Part shown: piece by piece, positions 11,501 through 23,212 of the stretch
Numbering within the stretch: the stretch's first letter is position 1
How the letters are laid out: the number at the start of each line of letters is the position of its first letter
DNA from: Arthrinium phaeospermum
Taxonomy: Eukaryota; Ascomycota; Sordariomycetes; Amphisphaeriales; Apiosporaceae
Assembly (NCBI GenBank): GCA_006503535.1
Contig: QYRS01000006.1
Coordinates: forward strand, 2,728,001 to 2,792,000
DNA length: 64,000 nucleotides
Direction of reading: 5' to 3'
Translations under genes and position numbers: made by a program
Notes under the pieces: model-generated
What the model was told of the DNA's origin: nothing
Database searches by the model: none
What the model saw: only the letters and a program-made list of their open reading frames with translations

Positions 11501-14500
11501 AATACCTATGAATGGCCCGGAATCAAGCGAACATGTGGATATCCGCAAGCACGCCCACCTCGCCTGGAGGGCATAAGATTTGCAGACAGTTCTCCAATAG
11601 AAGGGACGCCGTGGCCCCAAACCTCCACGACCGGTGCAATCAACATCAACCAACGGCGCCGTATCTAATCAAACGGCCTCTTCCCCCTTCTCCCCATCGC
11701 TTGGCACGTTGCCGCGGAAGAACAGTAAGGCAGAATCCATTCGGGGAAATAGACAGCACTCCACCGCCGCCGCTACCTGCAGTCGGTGTTGCAAATTTCG
11801 AAATGCATATCTGGTTCTCCGGCCCTTATTACCATGACTTGTGCGACACTTGGCAGGCTCCCAGCGTGCCAACGGGTGGGAAATCATGCTGTGATCCTAC
11901 CTGGAGCAGCCATATCGACGGAAGGCCAGCTCATCCGTCTTTCGCGCACCCACTGTTTACGCTTCGCTTGGAAGAAACCAATGCTTAATGCAAAGGCGCA
12001 TCATTTGTTTCTGCTAGTTTGCTATCGATCCCGTCCCACGCGGTCGGCCAGCTAACGAAACGGCCGGCCACCCTCTTCCCCAGTTGCCAGGCTAGTAAAC
12101 CTTGGTTGTTTCTGACAGCTCACCATCCCGCTGTCTTACCTTTTCTTCTTCTCGGCTCTAGCAGTCTACTGTACCTACTACTAGTGCTCATGTGCTATCT
12201 ATAGCATGAATACGTTCTGCTGGTTATATGCAGGCCCACGGAATGAAATGAATTCCGGGGCTACACTCCCAAGATCCTCCTGCCGGGTCCTCCATTTGAG
12301 GCTCTCGAAGCAGAACATTAATCCGGGCACAAAGGTAACGCAAACGCCCGTGGGTATCAAACAACATGGACATCCTAATCTCGACTATCCGCCTTCCGAC
12401 GCGGCGCACTGTCTTAGCAGTAGCCGCTAAGTAGTAAGCGATGGCACGTTGGTGTGAGCTGCAACCTACGCCAGGCACTTGCCCTTGGTGATGGCTGCGA
12501 CTATGTAACCTAACGGCATTGACAGCCTATTGTGTTGCGTATGAGCGATGCACTGGTCACAATGCCAAAGAGCAAATGCCTCCTGCCCCTGGTAACGGTG
12601 TTGGTGTTGGTGTTGGGCCAAGACGATGACGGGCTGAGGGGCCTGAGAGGGGAGGGAGGGCTTGTTTTTCTTTTCTTTTCTTTCTTTCTTTCTTTCTTGT
12701 CCAATTGCTTAGTCTCGATTCATCTAGCACAGACAGACCGCTCCGGCTGTTTGCGTGCTTTTCCGTAAGTCGCAAGTCGGTCCGGGCCCTTGGCGCTGTA
12801 CGCTGAGGCTATTGGATCGTACGGTGTGCCAATCATATGACCTCCAGGGCCGCCGACAGCGAGCCAGAAGGTGACGAAAGCTGGCAGAGCCTCCAAGTTG
12901 CGACAGGCGTGTTTCAGATCGGGAGCCAGGTTTTCCCAGCGCCAAGCCATCCGTCTTCGCCAATTACATCTTCGAAACGTGGATCCCGGTTCCGACCAGT
13001 CTCCTTCTTCCACTTCAGGCAATTCTTTAGATCCCTTCTACCACCCGCGCGCGCGCGTCTTGGCCACGGCCGTTTCCCATTAGGCGCATCACAACTAAGA
13101 CATATTCAGCCGTCCCGTCCATCTCGGAAGGGCATATCACGGACTGCACAGTCGATTGCAGCCAATCTATTCTCGTCCCAACCATTGAATGCCGTTTGCG
13201 GGTTGCCGTCATGCCGCACTGCTTCTTTTTTGTACTACTAAGAGGTTGTAAGTACATTGATATGCGGGGTCTGTGACGCGCCATGGATACGCGAAATTTG
13301 AATGGAAAGTACGTAAGTAGACCTATCCGTAGGCAGCTGAGTCCAGGCACCAGGTCTACTAGAAAGAACAATCTCGGTGTTTGTTTCATGGATAGAGAAA
13401 GCTTCTTTTGCAATCTAGCTTGGCCCGATCGTAATCTTCCGCACTGGTCAGCTATCGGCTCCTGGGTTGAATCGCCCGTGCGATCGTCTTTGGGAGAGAA
13501 GCAAGGGACACTCGTGGATTCACAAGACGAACCATCTGGTAGCCGCGTCATATGTACCAATAATTTAGGCCTCGAGTCAGTCGATTGCTCCTTTGCAACT
13601 GATATTACTGCATGGTAAACACCAGGCCCAGGGGCGTATATTTGAAGGAACATACGGTCATGAGAATAGTCATAAAACATATCGTATCTTAAAGTTGCGT
13701 GTGAGGCTCCTGCTGAGAACCATGCAATGAGGTCTTGGGTCATCCTTGACATGCTGCTAGCTTGCAGTTCTTGGAGCAGGATGCACGCGCCGCAAATGAA
13801 AATTATGCCAATCAGTATTAAATGCTTCAATTACTAGAATATAGACATTGTCACAAGATGATATGTTGAAAACCCGACTATGTCTAGCCACCTTGACAGT
13901 CTTGGGAATCGCGACCACTCTTCTGATGGCAGGGGGAAAGTGGCGTTGGCTCAGTTTCGGACCCAATACATGATGTGACTGAAGGGAACCTAGATGAAGC
14001 AAGCTGATATGAGTATAAACATCCTCAGGTTATAGACACTCCTTCGCGCTGCCGCCAATACATGGTGGTTGTCAAGTTCCCTTATTTGAACCATTTCCCA
14101 GCTTACCTCCCAGGAAGCATCCCAACATGCCCATAAACTCTTACATCTTTATCGAGAAAGGCAACAAGAGGGCTGCTATCTTCTAGAAATCGATGCGATC
14201 ATGTAGCCGGTCCACCACGTACCCAGGGTGGCGGCTTGCCATTTCCATACTCAAGCTGCAACCCACCAGAGGGTTATTCGTGATTTGTGTATGGATACAG
14301 ATTCCTCAGTCTGTACCGAGCACTGGCTATACTGGACCCTAGGCTATGGGAGATATGAACCATCTAACATCCTGTACTCATGGGCTCACATGTTTGACCG
14401 TATCACAAGACCTGCTCCGGCGGGCACGTCGACCAAGCCCAGCACTGTAAAAGGTGAAGTTTGAGCATACCCCTGGCCCCTATTCTTCGTCAAGACGACA

Positions 14501-17456
14501 TCTGCCTCACGCTCGTCGTTCTCAAAGTGCACATGTCAGATCGTTTGTGCCTGGGTAGACTGGCTCGCATCCCAGTTCGGGGGCCGCAGGATACTATCTC
14601 GGACTTGCAAGACTGAGGGTAGAGACATGATCGACGTCGACAGCTTGATGCTTCCAAGGGAAGTCATGGTAAATCATCCACCTAAATGGAAATTTCTCAA
14701 GTGCATCTACGAGGACTGACGATCCATACTCTCTCACTTTGAAATCGCCTCGACCTTGTTCAGTCGCCGATATCAAGAATCTCTCGAGGAGTTCTCGAAG
14801 CTGAGCATTCAACGTGACTGGGCATTATATACGGGGTTGTCCTGCATTCGACTCCGGTTCACTTGAGGTCCCAATCTATATAATTGAAGAAACCGGCCCC
14901 AGGCCGTACCATCCGGTCTAGAGCTACATCGGCGTGGCATGCTTATAAGTTTTCAGAGCCATCCGGCTATAAACAAGGAGCAGTAAAGATAGAAAGGCAA
15001 ACTGTCAAATCTGTCCCGCGTAGGTGGGGAGTACGTCCAAGGATATATTAAGCAATGTTTAGATACAGAACGTGCGCAGTTACTCACATTGTTGAATCTT
15101 TCCGCAATAGGATATCGCATACGTGATCAAAAGCTCGGTTCTGAGTCGCCCATTTCTACCTACCGAGAAAGTGTGCTATGCCTTGTAACTGTTCAGTAGG
15201 TATGCTCACAAGACATTGCTGCTGCGATTGTAATATCAACACCACCCGAAGGAAGTCCTACAAGCAATATGCTTGAAACGGACTATGGTCAACCAAGCCA
15301 GCTGGGTTTGATGATCTATTCTGTATGTCAAACTGTGCCCTGCTTAACTCGCCGCCCGACTTGGGTTGTCGTTAGATCGGGTCGAGGCTGGTCCCCAGGC
15401 CAGCCAATGACCCCCCTACGCATTCACAGTACTTTGGCGGAAGATGGTTTCGAAAGGAAAGCCGTCAAACTATCACGGCCTGGACGGCTTGACCCGAAAA
15501 GCAGCATTAACTGCGATCTTTCCCCGGTAGCTTATACTCTCATCCCAACGACGTGATCGACTTGTCCTACAGCTGGGCTCCTTTATCACAGGCCAAACAA
15601 TGTGCAGTTCACACTTGCACAACCGAAACATCATAAAGGTTAGAGAAGAGAGTTCTCTATCGCATATGTACAGTCTAAACGAACATCATCACTACGCAGC
15701 TCGTTCTTTTGCACGTACAGTACAAACTCCTAGTGATTACCTAGCTGGGCGTCGCCGCGCCGCTATGCTATTGAGTGCACCGGCCATCAGATGGGAGCAG
15801 TACGAGACGATATTCAAGGGGTACCAGCCTCTCGGCCGTAATGGGCGGGGTGCTTATAAGCAGCGGGGGCCAAAGGATATATACAATGTACTGGAACTGA
15901 GAAAGGGGGTATACGGTGCTTCTCACCAGAGGGTGAGTAGGATTGACGGAAGCTGGGGGTTTATGTTAAAAGGAGTGAGTAAACAAGAGACCATATCGTA
16001 ACCCCACGTAGTTTCGAAGGAAGGATGGCGGGTTCACTTGCTGATCTAGCTCGCGCTCTTCGAGATAAGATGTACACTGCTTTCAGCCATGGTACAGAGA
16101 TGAATCCATACCGCAAGCTTTAGAGATCGTTAGTTTGTTTGAAACTTCGACGTTTCCTATCACCATTCTTTAATAGCTGAGATCAGGGGTTTTGGCTTCA
16201 TGAGAACGGATAGTCAATGTATCAACCGATACATATTAGATAGTCAAGTGCTTACAGCTTGCATCGCGGGTTGGACCATGCGGCATCCATAGGCTTACCC
16301 CCCCTGCTCAAGAGTCCAACCTAGGGAGGAGGCTTAGAGAATAGTCTGCTAACATGTTGACGCATCATTCAAGGCCATTGCCACTACTTGAGCTTTGCTT
16401 GGTACAAGCTAGCGCCCCTCGTCTCTGCCTGTCGCAACTTCAGGCGGCTGGACTTGCCAGAATAATATGAAGGTACCAGGAAGTGGCCATTCCATTTTGA
16501 GCTCCAGTCGTGAATTCAAGATATAGAGTATTAGTCAAAAGAAGCATTTTCATAAATAGGTATCCTGGCCAATTGATAGTTGCGATGTCCCTGTAGATCG
16601 AAATTTGTTGTGCTCTCTTGGTGGCTGAGCAGTCTCAGTTGAAAACGAATGTGGTGCCAAAGTATATCGCTCGACGGTTGCAAATCACCGCGCTCTACGG
16701 ATAGAGCGACACCAATAACGCAAAGAAATAGGTACAGGGCATCCAACCACAATTGGATGCAGGGCGCGCATTGTAGCTCGAAATAAAGACTCCTCGTACG
16801 TTCTATGTACGTTGATGCGGTGGTGAGAGCCTATTTGATTGGCCAGAGCAGCATGTAACCCAGGAGCCCACTTCGATCCAGGATGCCATCACGAGAGTAT
16901 GACCAGATGGGAAACGACACACACGGGAATCTCGTGCCAACCTCTTCTCTGCTGCATGATGCAGGAGCCCGCTAGGCGCCAGCTCCACAAAGTACAGTGG
17001 GGGATGCGCCGGCCCCTCACCTGGGTCTCCCCCCCGTCTTGCGTCCCAATCCGTTCGGTGGCAGTGGCAGTTATTAGTGAGTTAGTGGAGGGGCCCGTCC
17101 ATTGGATGACGACGACTGTTCCTGATTGGCAAGTGCTGGGCTCAGCTGACACCTGCTGCCAGATCTGAGGCGGAGTCTGTCGGGCTGGATCGCCTTCAAT
17201 AAAGCTGACGACGTGTGACCGGGGGGACGCCTTTGTCTGAGACTCTGAGGTCACTTCTTGGCCGCCCCCCCTTGATCACTTTCAGCCCATTCAACTCGCC
17301 CATCCTACACCCTGACTAAACAACAAACTCCACATCCAGTCCCTTCTTTTCCCATCCAACTCTCAATCAAGACTCCCGTCACACTTTCTCTACTTTGTTG
17401 CATCATCATATCCCAGAAGAAGTCGTTCTTCAAACTTACACCACAAACCTGACAAA
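8567..17456. other. 8.9-kb gene-poor region
   Basis: From 8567 to about 10400 the minus strand is pyrimidine-rich, fitting a long promoter and leader for the EGF-domain gene. From 10400 to 16800 I find no frame with a recognisable domain. The best open frames on the minus strand, 13027-13830 (267 codons, hydrophobic N-terminus) and 14594-14812 (72 codons, with a TATATAA-like run just upstream), are unproven. A TTTCTTTC microsatellite lies at about 12669-12697. From 16800 to 17456 lies the presumed promoter of the next plus-strand gene, CT-rich towards the ATG. Confidence 0.45.
12669..12697. repeat. TTTC/TTTTC microsatellite
   Basis: A run of TTTTC and TTTC units on the plus strand inside a non-coding stretch. 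It is a simple repeat with no gene attached to it. Confidence 0.8.
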
Positions 17457-18663
17457 ATGCAGTTGTCATCCCTTCTTACCGCCGCGGGCCTGGCGGTCTC
17501 TTCGACCAACGCCTTCTTACTTCCCTTGCCCGAGTCATCCGAGGACGGCACTCTCACCACCCTTCCCGTCCCCATCAACGCCGAGCGCGTACCTCAAATT
17601 TCGGAGAAGCGAACTCTCAAGCTGGAGTGCCCTGGATGCTCCGCTTTGGCTCCGGGTCGTCATCATGCCAACTCGAAGCTGGCCGCCGCCGATATCCCAA
17701 GTTACCTGGAGCTGGACTTCAGTGTAGACCACGCCGCCAACTCGGATCGTTTGCTGTTGAACGGCTTCGAGCTCTACCCCAACTCCGACCCCATGGCCAG
17801 TACTCTGAGCGCCAAGCTTCAGAACGACGCCAAGCCGCACCACCAGATGATGCGACCGGGCCACATGAGGAACCACAAGAACGAGTTCCCCCTTGGCTTT
17901 GGACTTCGCACCGCCGCCCTCGCCAAGGACGAGGAGGAAAACATGGAGCTATACCAGCTCGACCTTCAGATCATTGAGGTCGGCAATGTTTTCATCGATG
18001 GACTCCCCAACGTCCAGGTCAAGGTTGTCAAGACACCCGAGGGCGGTCTCATGATCGGTAACATCGGTGTCACCGATTCCGAGAGCGGCCAGAAGGGCAA
18101 GCCGGAGACGTGCACCAGCTGGGTCTGCCGCATGAAGGCAGCCGCGATGCAGCAACTCGCCCGCCTGCGTGCCTACAAGTCCTGCCACGGTAAGCCCAAG
18201 GCCATGGGCAAGCTGGAGGGCATGCACCGCCACCCCGGTCCTCACCACTTGAACGACGCTCCCAACCACCGTGCCCAGTGGAGCCAGCTCATGAAGAACA
18301 TTGCTTCTCACATTCTGCTGCCCATTGCGATCGGAATCGTTGCTGGTGTAAGCGCTAGCATGTAAGTTACCCAACCGTGAGCCTCTGCCAAAAGTTATAC
18401 GCTAACATTTCGTTTACAGCCTCGGAATGATGGTTGGTACCGCTATCGTCTGCCTCTGGCGCACCTTTGTCCGCCCTGCCGGAACCCGCCGCCACCACCG
18501 CCGCCGCGGTCACTCTGTCCACAAGGCCGCTCAAAACGAGACTGCCATCGGCGATGAGAAGGCTGGCCTGATGTCTCACCAGGAGGAGGAAGTCGTCGAC
18601 ACCCCGCCTTCCTACGTCGAGGAGGGGCTTGTCACGGACAAGAAGCCCGACAACAGCTCTTAA
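17457..18663 (+). CDS. DUF7728-like secretory-pathway membrane protein
   Basis: Two exons, 17457-18361 and 18420-18663, are separated by a 58-nt intron (GTAAGT...TTACAG) and give 382 residues. The N-terminus is a classic signal peptide (MQLSSLLTAAGLAVSSTNAF). The middle holds a conserved fungal region: a CPGC motif around 59-62, a Leu/Val-rich beta-like segment, and LYQLDLQIIEVGNVFIDGLP. A second cysteine cluster (CTSWVC) follows. Near the C-terminus a hydrophobic segment (about 286-318) spans the intron, followed by a basic stretch (HHRRRG) and an acidic tail with a PPSY motif. The inferred topology is type I, with a lumenal or extracellular domain and a short cytoplasmic tail; PPxY motifs can recruit WW-domain ubiquitin ligases. 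I recall this architecture as the fungal DUF7728 family, whose function is unknown. Coding sequence is GC-rich at third positions, as expected for a well-expressed gene. Confidence 0.9.
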
Positions 18664-19648
18664 ATAGCAACGCTTCACTAAAGGAACGCGCCACGTTGGG
18701 CAATGTATACTGTAACACTCAGAAGAAGAGGATGTCTAGGGGAACGAGGTTTTACATGGTCCTTATCGGCTCGTCAATTTGTCTGGGAAAGGATGACAAA
18801 ATGCGTTAGGAATTCCAGTATGGCTTAGTAGCATGGCAGGCATGGTTGATTTCACGATCCGACAAGTTGATTTGGAGTACCCTCCTTCATATTCCCCATT
18901 CTCGTTGCTGGAATTGTACTGAGTAGCTTATGACAAAATACCCACATTCCTTTCGGCAGATAAGATCCCCTATACAATAAAGCAAATACGTTGCGGCAAC
19001 TAGGTTCCAGAGAGTGACAATAGGCATATATGAACCCTTTGGCCCCTTTGCCCAGGTTCCGACTGCCAGTTCAGGGTCTGTATGTAGTGGCCATTGATGT
19101 ATGGAGCTGTCACCCTGGATTTTGGCAGTACGCTACCCAGTCGATCAATGTAAGAAAGCGGAGTTACGTAGCTCGCCCCATCTGCATCTACCAAGCTGCA
19201 TCTGCAATTATATTCTTTCTCTAGCCCTGCTAAGACCCGACCCGGTAGTAGGTAGTATCGTCGTTTGGGTGCACGGGCCATCCGGATAAGAGCTTCAACG
19301 GCTTTCGAGTACGGAGTACGGAAAGAAGAATTAAGTAAGCAATCAATCGGATTGGCTTTTGATCAACCGACCTCATCCTTCACCAATTCGAGAGCATCTC
19401 TTCAATTGATTGATAGACGCCGACGATGCGCCACCCCAGCTCGTGAGGATTTATTCTGTCATGATTCATCCGAATCAAGTATGTTCCAATTCTGTTGGCC
19501 ACTAAGCGATGGATTGAGCTCTGACTGCTAGACATTACAGCTTCTCATCTGAAGGACTGGTTTCCCCCCACCTACCATCAACTCCAGGCTATTGTCGCCC
19601 ATGCGCCCTCGCACCCGCTGCGCAGGGGGTTTCTGGTGATCGAAAACT
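18664..19648. other. Intergenic spacer
   Basis: This holds the 3' region of the DUF7728-like gene and the promoter of the mitochondrial protein gene. I see no further gene; the short frames around 19000-19300 overlap on both strands and have no domain. Confidence 0.6.
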
Positions 19649-21367
19649 ATGATGCAGTCACGGTTGGCAGCGCGAAGGCTGCTCCTTGCCCGGCCATTGC
19701 AAGCAAAGGGCCCCTCAGTAGCTCGACTGTTTGCACGCCAAAGCCACTTGACCTCGATATCACGACCGCAACTCCCCTTTTTATCCAACCCGTTGGCCCG
19801 AAACAAGCAATGGCGCTACCTCACGACCGAACGGAAACGATGGCTGACATACGAGATCTTCTTGGGCGCTAAATACATCGTATACACCTGGGCAATCGTC
19901 GCCTGCCTTCTGGTTGGCTACTGGAGTGTCCAGCAAGAGTGGTTGGAGAGAAGATACCCGAGTCCTGACGAATGGAGATTTATCACGAGGCTGCGATTCA
20001 GGCTTCTGAGATGGGGTCCCGACCGGACGGATACCCCGCAGCCCAACTGGGTGCAAATCGGCACCTACGCCAAAAATGTTCTGGAGCGGTTGGAAGACCC
20101 GGAGACAGACGGCGCCGACTTGAAGGAGTTGCTGGACGGTGGTATCTGGATCGATGGAGTCGGGAACGCAGGAAAGGACATCACCGCAAAGAGCGAGCCG
20201 TGGAGAAGGGGCTACTACGAGGTTCTGATGCTATGCGCCAAAGCTGCAGAGAAGCTCGACAACCACCTGGTGGACACTACACGACATATCGTCTTCCCGG
20301 CGGAACAGGTGTTCGGGCCGTCGAACCCGAATCCTAAACCTATACCACCCGGCTCGCCAAGCGCCCCTCATGAGAAGGACTGTGAGGCTGCATATGAGGC
20401 ACCAGAGACATTTTACATGAAGATTCTTACAACCAAGGGCTTCACTACCAAGCAGAAAATGGACGCCGCCCTGGACTACGCGTCTTGGTTAGATTTCAAA
20501 GACCTCCCGGATGCGTCGGCCAAGATGTACGAGTGGGCCTTACAACTGGCCTCGGAGAATACCTTGCCAGCAGCACTACCTTACCACCCCCAGACATTCG
20601 TGCTGCAGGATACCCGTCAACCATCCGCCAACATCCTCACCACACTTACGGCTATCGCTGCCCATAAAGCGCGCAATGGCGATGTGTCTTCTGCCCTCCC
20701 GATTTTGATCTCAATTCTTCGAGCTCGCCGCTCTCTCCCGGCCGCTGGTGCTCCTTCTTCAATGCCGCTCGAAGGCGATGGACAGACTGCGTCGCCATGG
20801 TCAGTATCCAACGTCATTGGAGTCGCAAAACGACTAGCCGCGCCTCCAGCCTACCCCCCTCCACCACCGACTGGCGAGGCCCCACCCGTCCGGGACGCCA
20901 AGGAGCTGTGTGAAGAAGCTGGCCTGAACCTCTACATCGGAGAGATTATCTATACTGCTAAGGATGGGTCTTCTGGGCGAGAGGATGGCCTGGCATGGAC
21001 GCGCGAGGCTGTTGACTTGGCCGAGGAGCAACTGCACAAAATTGGCGCGGAGTCGGCGGATGAGGCCGCCAAGAAAACCTGCAAGGAGTGTCTGCACACT
21101 GGTCTCGAAAATTGGGCTACCATGGTGGCTCGTCTCGCCAAGGAGGAGAGAGAGAAGCAACAGAAAGCAGGCGCTGGCGCGGCAGCCACTAAGTCTGGCG
21201 GCGGCTGGTTCGGGGGCCTCTGGGGCGAAGGCCAGGCTCGACCTGATGAGGTGGGTAGATGGACCGCAGAGGAGAAGGTGGTCAAAGAACGGACCAGAAG
21301 GGCCCAGGAGATATTGGATGTACTCGAAGCCCCCAAGGTTGGTCTTGGATCGTTATTCTGGGCATAA
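19649..21367 (+). CDS. Mitochondrial membrane-anchored helical (TPR-like) protein
   Basis: Uninterrupted 572-residue frame. The N-terminus is rich in Arg, Leu, Ala and Ser with no acidic residue for more than 50 positions (MMQSRLAARRLLLARPLQ...), a strong mitochondrial presequence. One transmembrane segment follows at about 76-94 (YIVYTWAIVACLLVGYW). The rest is soluble and largely alpha-helical, with helix pairs such as the one around KMYEWALQLASE that resemble TPR-type repeats. It therefore looks like an inner-membrane protein with a helical domain. I recall relatives labelled 'MFS maltose permease' in fungal annotations, but one membrane span and a presequence contradict a transporter. No function can be assigned. 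A second Met at position 2 leaves the exact start trivial. Confidence 0.88.
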   Translation: MMQSRLAARRLLLARPLQAKGPSVARLFARQSHLTSISRPQLPFLSNPLARNKQWRYLTTERKRWLTYEIFLGAKYIVYTWAIVACLLVGYWSVQQEWLERRYPSPDEWRFITRLRFRLLRWGPDRTDTPQPNWVQIGTYAKNVLERLEDPETDGADLKELLDGGIWIDGVGNAGKDITAKSEPWRRGYYEVLMLCAKAAEKLDNHLVDTTRHIVFPAEQVFGPSNPNPKPIPPGSPSAPHEKDCEAAYEAPETFYMKILTTKGFTTKQKMDAALDYASWLDFKDLPDASAKMYEWALQLASENTLPAALPYHPQTFVLQDTRQPSANILTTLTAIAAHKARNGDVSSALPILISILRARRSLPAAGAPSSMPLEGDGQTASPWSVSNVIGVAKRLAAPPAYPPPPPTGEAPPVRDAKELCEEAGLNLYIGEIIYTAKDGSSGREDGLAWTREAVDLAEEQLHKIGAESADEAAKKTCKECLHTGLENWATMVARLAKEEREKQQKAGAGAAATKSGGGWFGGLWGEGQARPDEVGRWTAEEKVVKERTRRAQEILDVLEAPKVGLGSLFWA

Positions 21368-21848
21368 TCAAGTGACGTTATGTTTGGTTCCCCGTCATTC
21401 TTGGCCAATGCAAAAGTATACCCTCGTTAAGACAGTTGTAGCAATAGCAACTGCAAACAGTGTCAAATTCTTGCATGTATGATACCTGCAGACTATAGCT
21501 ACTGTTATGGTACACACCAAATCAACCTCTGAGGTTTACCCGGCTCTCGTCCCATTTTGTTAGCTTCTGAGATGTGGGTGCTTGAAAAGGTTGTGGTTGA
21601 GGTTCCATCAAAGGGACCAACTCTATATCAGAGAGATTTCCGATGTATTAAAATTGTGCCTGACGCCGGAGATTTCTTCTGTTACGGAGATGGTGAGCTG
21701 ATTTCTTTATTTAATCAGTTCATAGAATTTTCTTCCTCTCTGGACCCTCGGTAGAGAATAGAAAGACCAACTCGCGGTGTCTTTTGCCTAATTAAACCCC
21801 TTTCAAGAGACCATACACACAAATATCCGTCCCCAAAGGCCTGTCGAG
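21368..21848. other. Intergenic spacer
   Basis: This is 3' sequence of the preceding gene and promoter of the following one. Nothing else was recognised. Confidence 0.6.
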
Positions 21849-22904
21849 ATGCCTAATTCTTTGAGCGGACTCTTCTTCTCCAGTCTCAAATTCTTCGAGT
21901 CGACCCAGAGAGCCAAAGCGAGCAAGAACCGACCGGCGCCGGCCATGGAGATGCAGACGCTCAAGCCGCAAAATCCCCCTAATAACGACGCGACGAGGCA
22001 GACGCCGCCGAGTTCGCCAAGATCGTCTCCAGCCGCTGGTTCCGGGGGCGGGCGGACGTATTCACAGTATGGGTTGCCTCAGAGTTCGTCGTCGGCGTGG
22101 TTTATGCAGCCTCATGTGCATCAGAACCATCATAGTCGGTCGTTGTCAGCGACGTCGAGTCAGCAGCAGCGGCAGCAACAACTACAACAGCAGCTCCAAA
22201 CTGCCCTCCAGGAACACATCTCATCATCAAGGTCATCAGTGGGGTCATCGTCTAGGCCATCGTCAATGCCAGCGTCTAGGAGATGCAGCATCTCAGGCCT
22301 CTTTCCTTTCGCAACGGCCTCCATGCTCACGAATACAGTGGATTCCCACTTTCTGTCTGTGACCGACTCCAATGCCGATAACGAGCATATGAATGAGCAA
22401 GAGAGAAAGGCGAGCGAAGCAGAGGGAGAAGAAGGGGATCGCCCGCAGCAGGAGGACCAAGCACCGCCGTCGTCGACCGCAGAGACTACCCGGCCCTCAC
22501 CCCTATTGACAACTTTCTCCGCCAGCCATTCCCCCTGCTCTTCATCCCGGTCATCCATGTGCTCGCCTTCATCGACAATGATTGGACAGACAGAAACCCC
22601 AAAGAGGATACTAACGCCGCCTCTATACCTGAATGAAGAAGCGGTGAAATCACTGTCTTTCGCAGAGGCGTTGGCCATATTTCGGAACCAGCCCCTCTTG
22701 ACCACGCCTCGGGAGTTTGTTAGAGCCATTGCCTGGGAGAGTGAGAGCTGCACTAGCAGGTCGTACCTGGTTATCGATGACGATGGGAAAGGTGCCTGGA
22801 AATCGAGACGAAACGTGCGAAAGGGTGGTAAGACCGGCAAGATTTCCGAGGACTATGAAATGCAAGATTGGAAGTTTGACAGTCCAAATGGGGGACGAGT
22901 CTAG
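21849..22904 (+). CDS. Ser/Gln-rich low-complexity protein, function unknown
   Basis: Single 351-residue frame. It starts MPNSLSGLFFSSLKFFEST and is dominated by low-complexity sequence: Ser/Pro-rich at about 50-90, a polyglutamine-like stretch at about 104-117 (QQQRQQQLQQQLQ), Ser/Arg-rich runs, and an acidic Glu-rich part at about 180-205. The last ~100 residues are more ordered, with a block reading LYLNEEAVKSLSFAEALAIF followed by FVRAIAWE and YLVIDDDGKGAWKSRR. This C-terminal block is probably the conserved core. The plus strand is preferred over a 226-codon frame on the opposite strand because only the plus frame has this ordered end. I do not recognise the family; the composition fits a regulatory or scaffold protein, but that is a guess. 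Confidence 0.7.
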   Translation: MPNSLSGLFFSSLKFFESTQRAKASKNRPAPAMEMQTLKPQNPPNNDATRQTPPSSPRSSPAAGSGGGRTYSQYGLPQSSSSAWFMQPHVHQNHHSRSLSATSSQQQRQQQLQQQLQTALQEHISSSRSSVGSSSRPSSMPASRRCSISGLFPFATASMLTNTVDSHFLSVTDSNADNEHMNEQERKASEAEGEEGDRPQQEDQAPPSSTAETTRPSPLLTTFSASHSPCSSSRSSMCSPSSTMIGQTETPKRILTPPLYLNEEAVKSLSFAEALAIFRNQPLLTTPREFVRAIAWESESCTSRSYLVIDDDGKGAWKSRRNVRKGGKTGKISEDYEMQDWKFDSPNGGRV

Positions 22905-23212
22905 CGAATGCTGAATCGACAGGGGTTGGATGCTTACTCACACTACATTTGAAAATTAGATGGGAGCAAGGGGGTTATTCGGCTATTCTGGGGGATCTGG
23001 CAAAGCATTCAAAGGTATCAGTTGCTATATGTGTAATGGACAGAAAGGGAGATTTCATGTTACTCATTAAGGTATCACTAGCAGAAGAAGCTCTCCTGTT
23101 TTCCTCCTAGATCATGTCTTTCATCAGAGACGCCAGAAGGTCTATCTGCGTTCTAGCTAGGGCTTTTCGTAATATCATGGTATCGTCAATATACGCCCAT
23201 GATTCCTTCACT
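22905..23212. other. Convergent 3' spacer
   Basis: A 308-base stretch between two convergent genes. It should contain both 3' ends; nothing else was seen. Confidence 0.6.

Noticed and set aside
13027..13830. 267-codon minus-strand frame with a hydrophobic N-terminus
   Set aside because: The start could be a signal anchor, but the rest has no family resemblance and low-quality composition. It might be a decayed gene; not supported enough to call.
14594..14812. 72-codon minus-strand frame (MNAQLRELLERF...) with a TATATAA-like run upstream
   Set aside because: The sequence looks somewhat protein-like, but it has no recognisable family and no extending exon; could be a gene fragment.
22160..22840. 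226-codon minus-strand frame opposite the Ser/Gln-rich gene
   Set aside because: Low-complexity shadow of the plus-strand gene.
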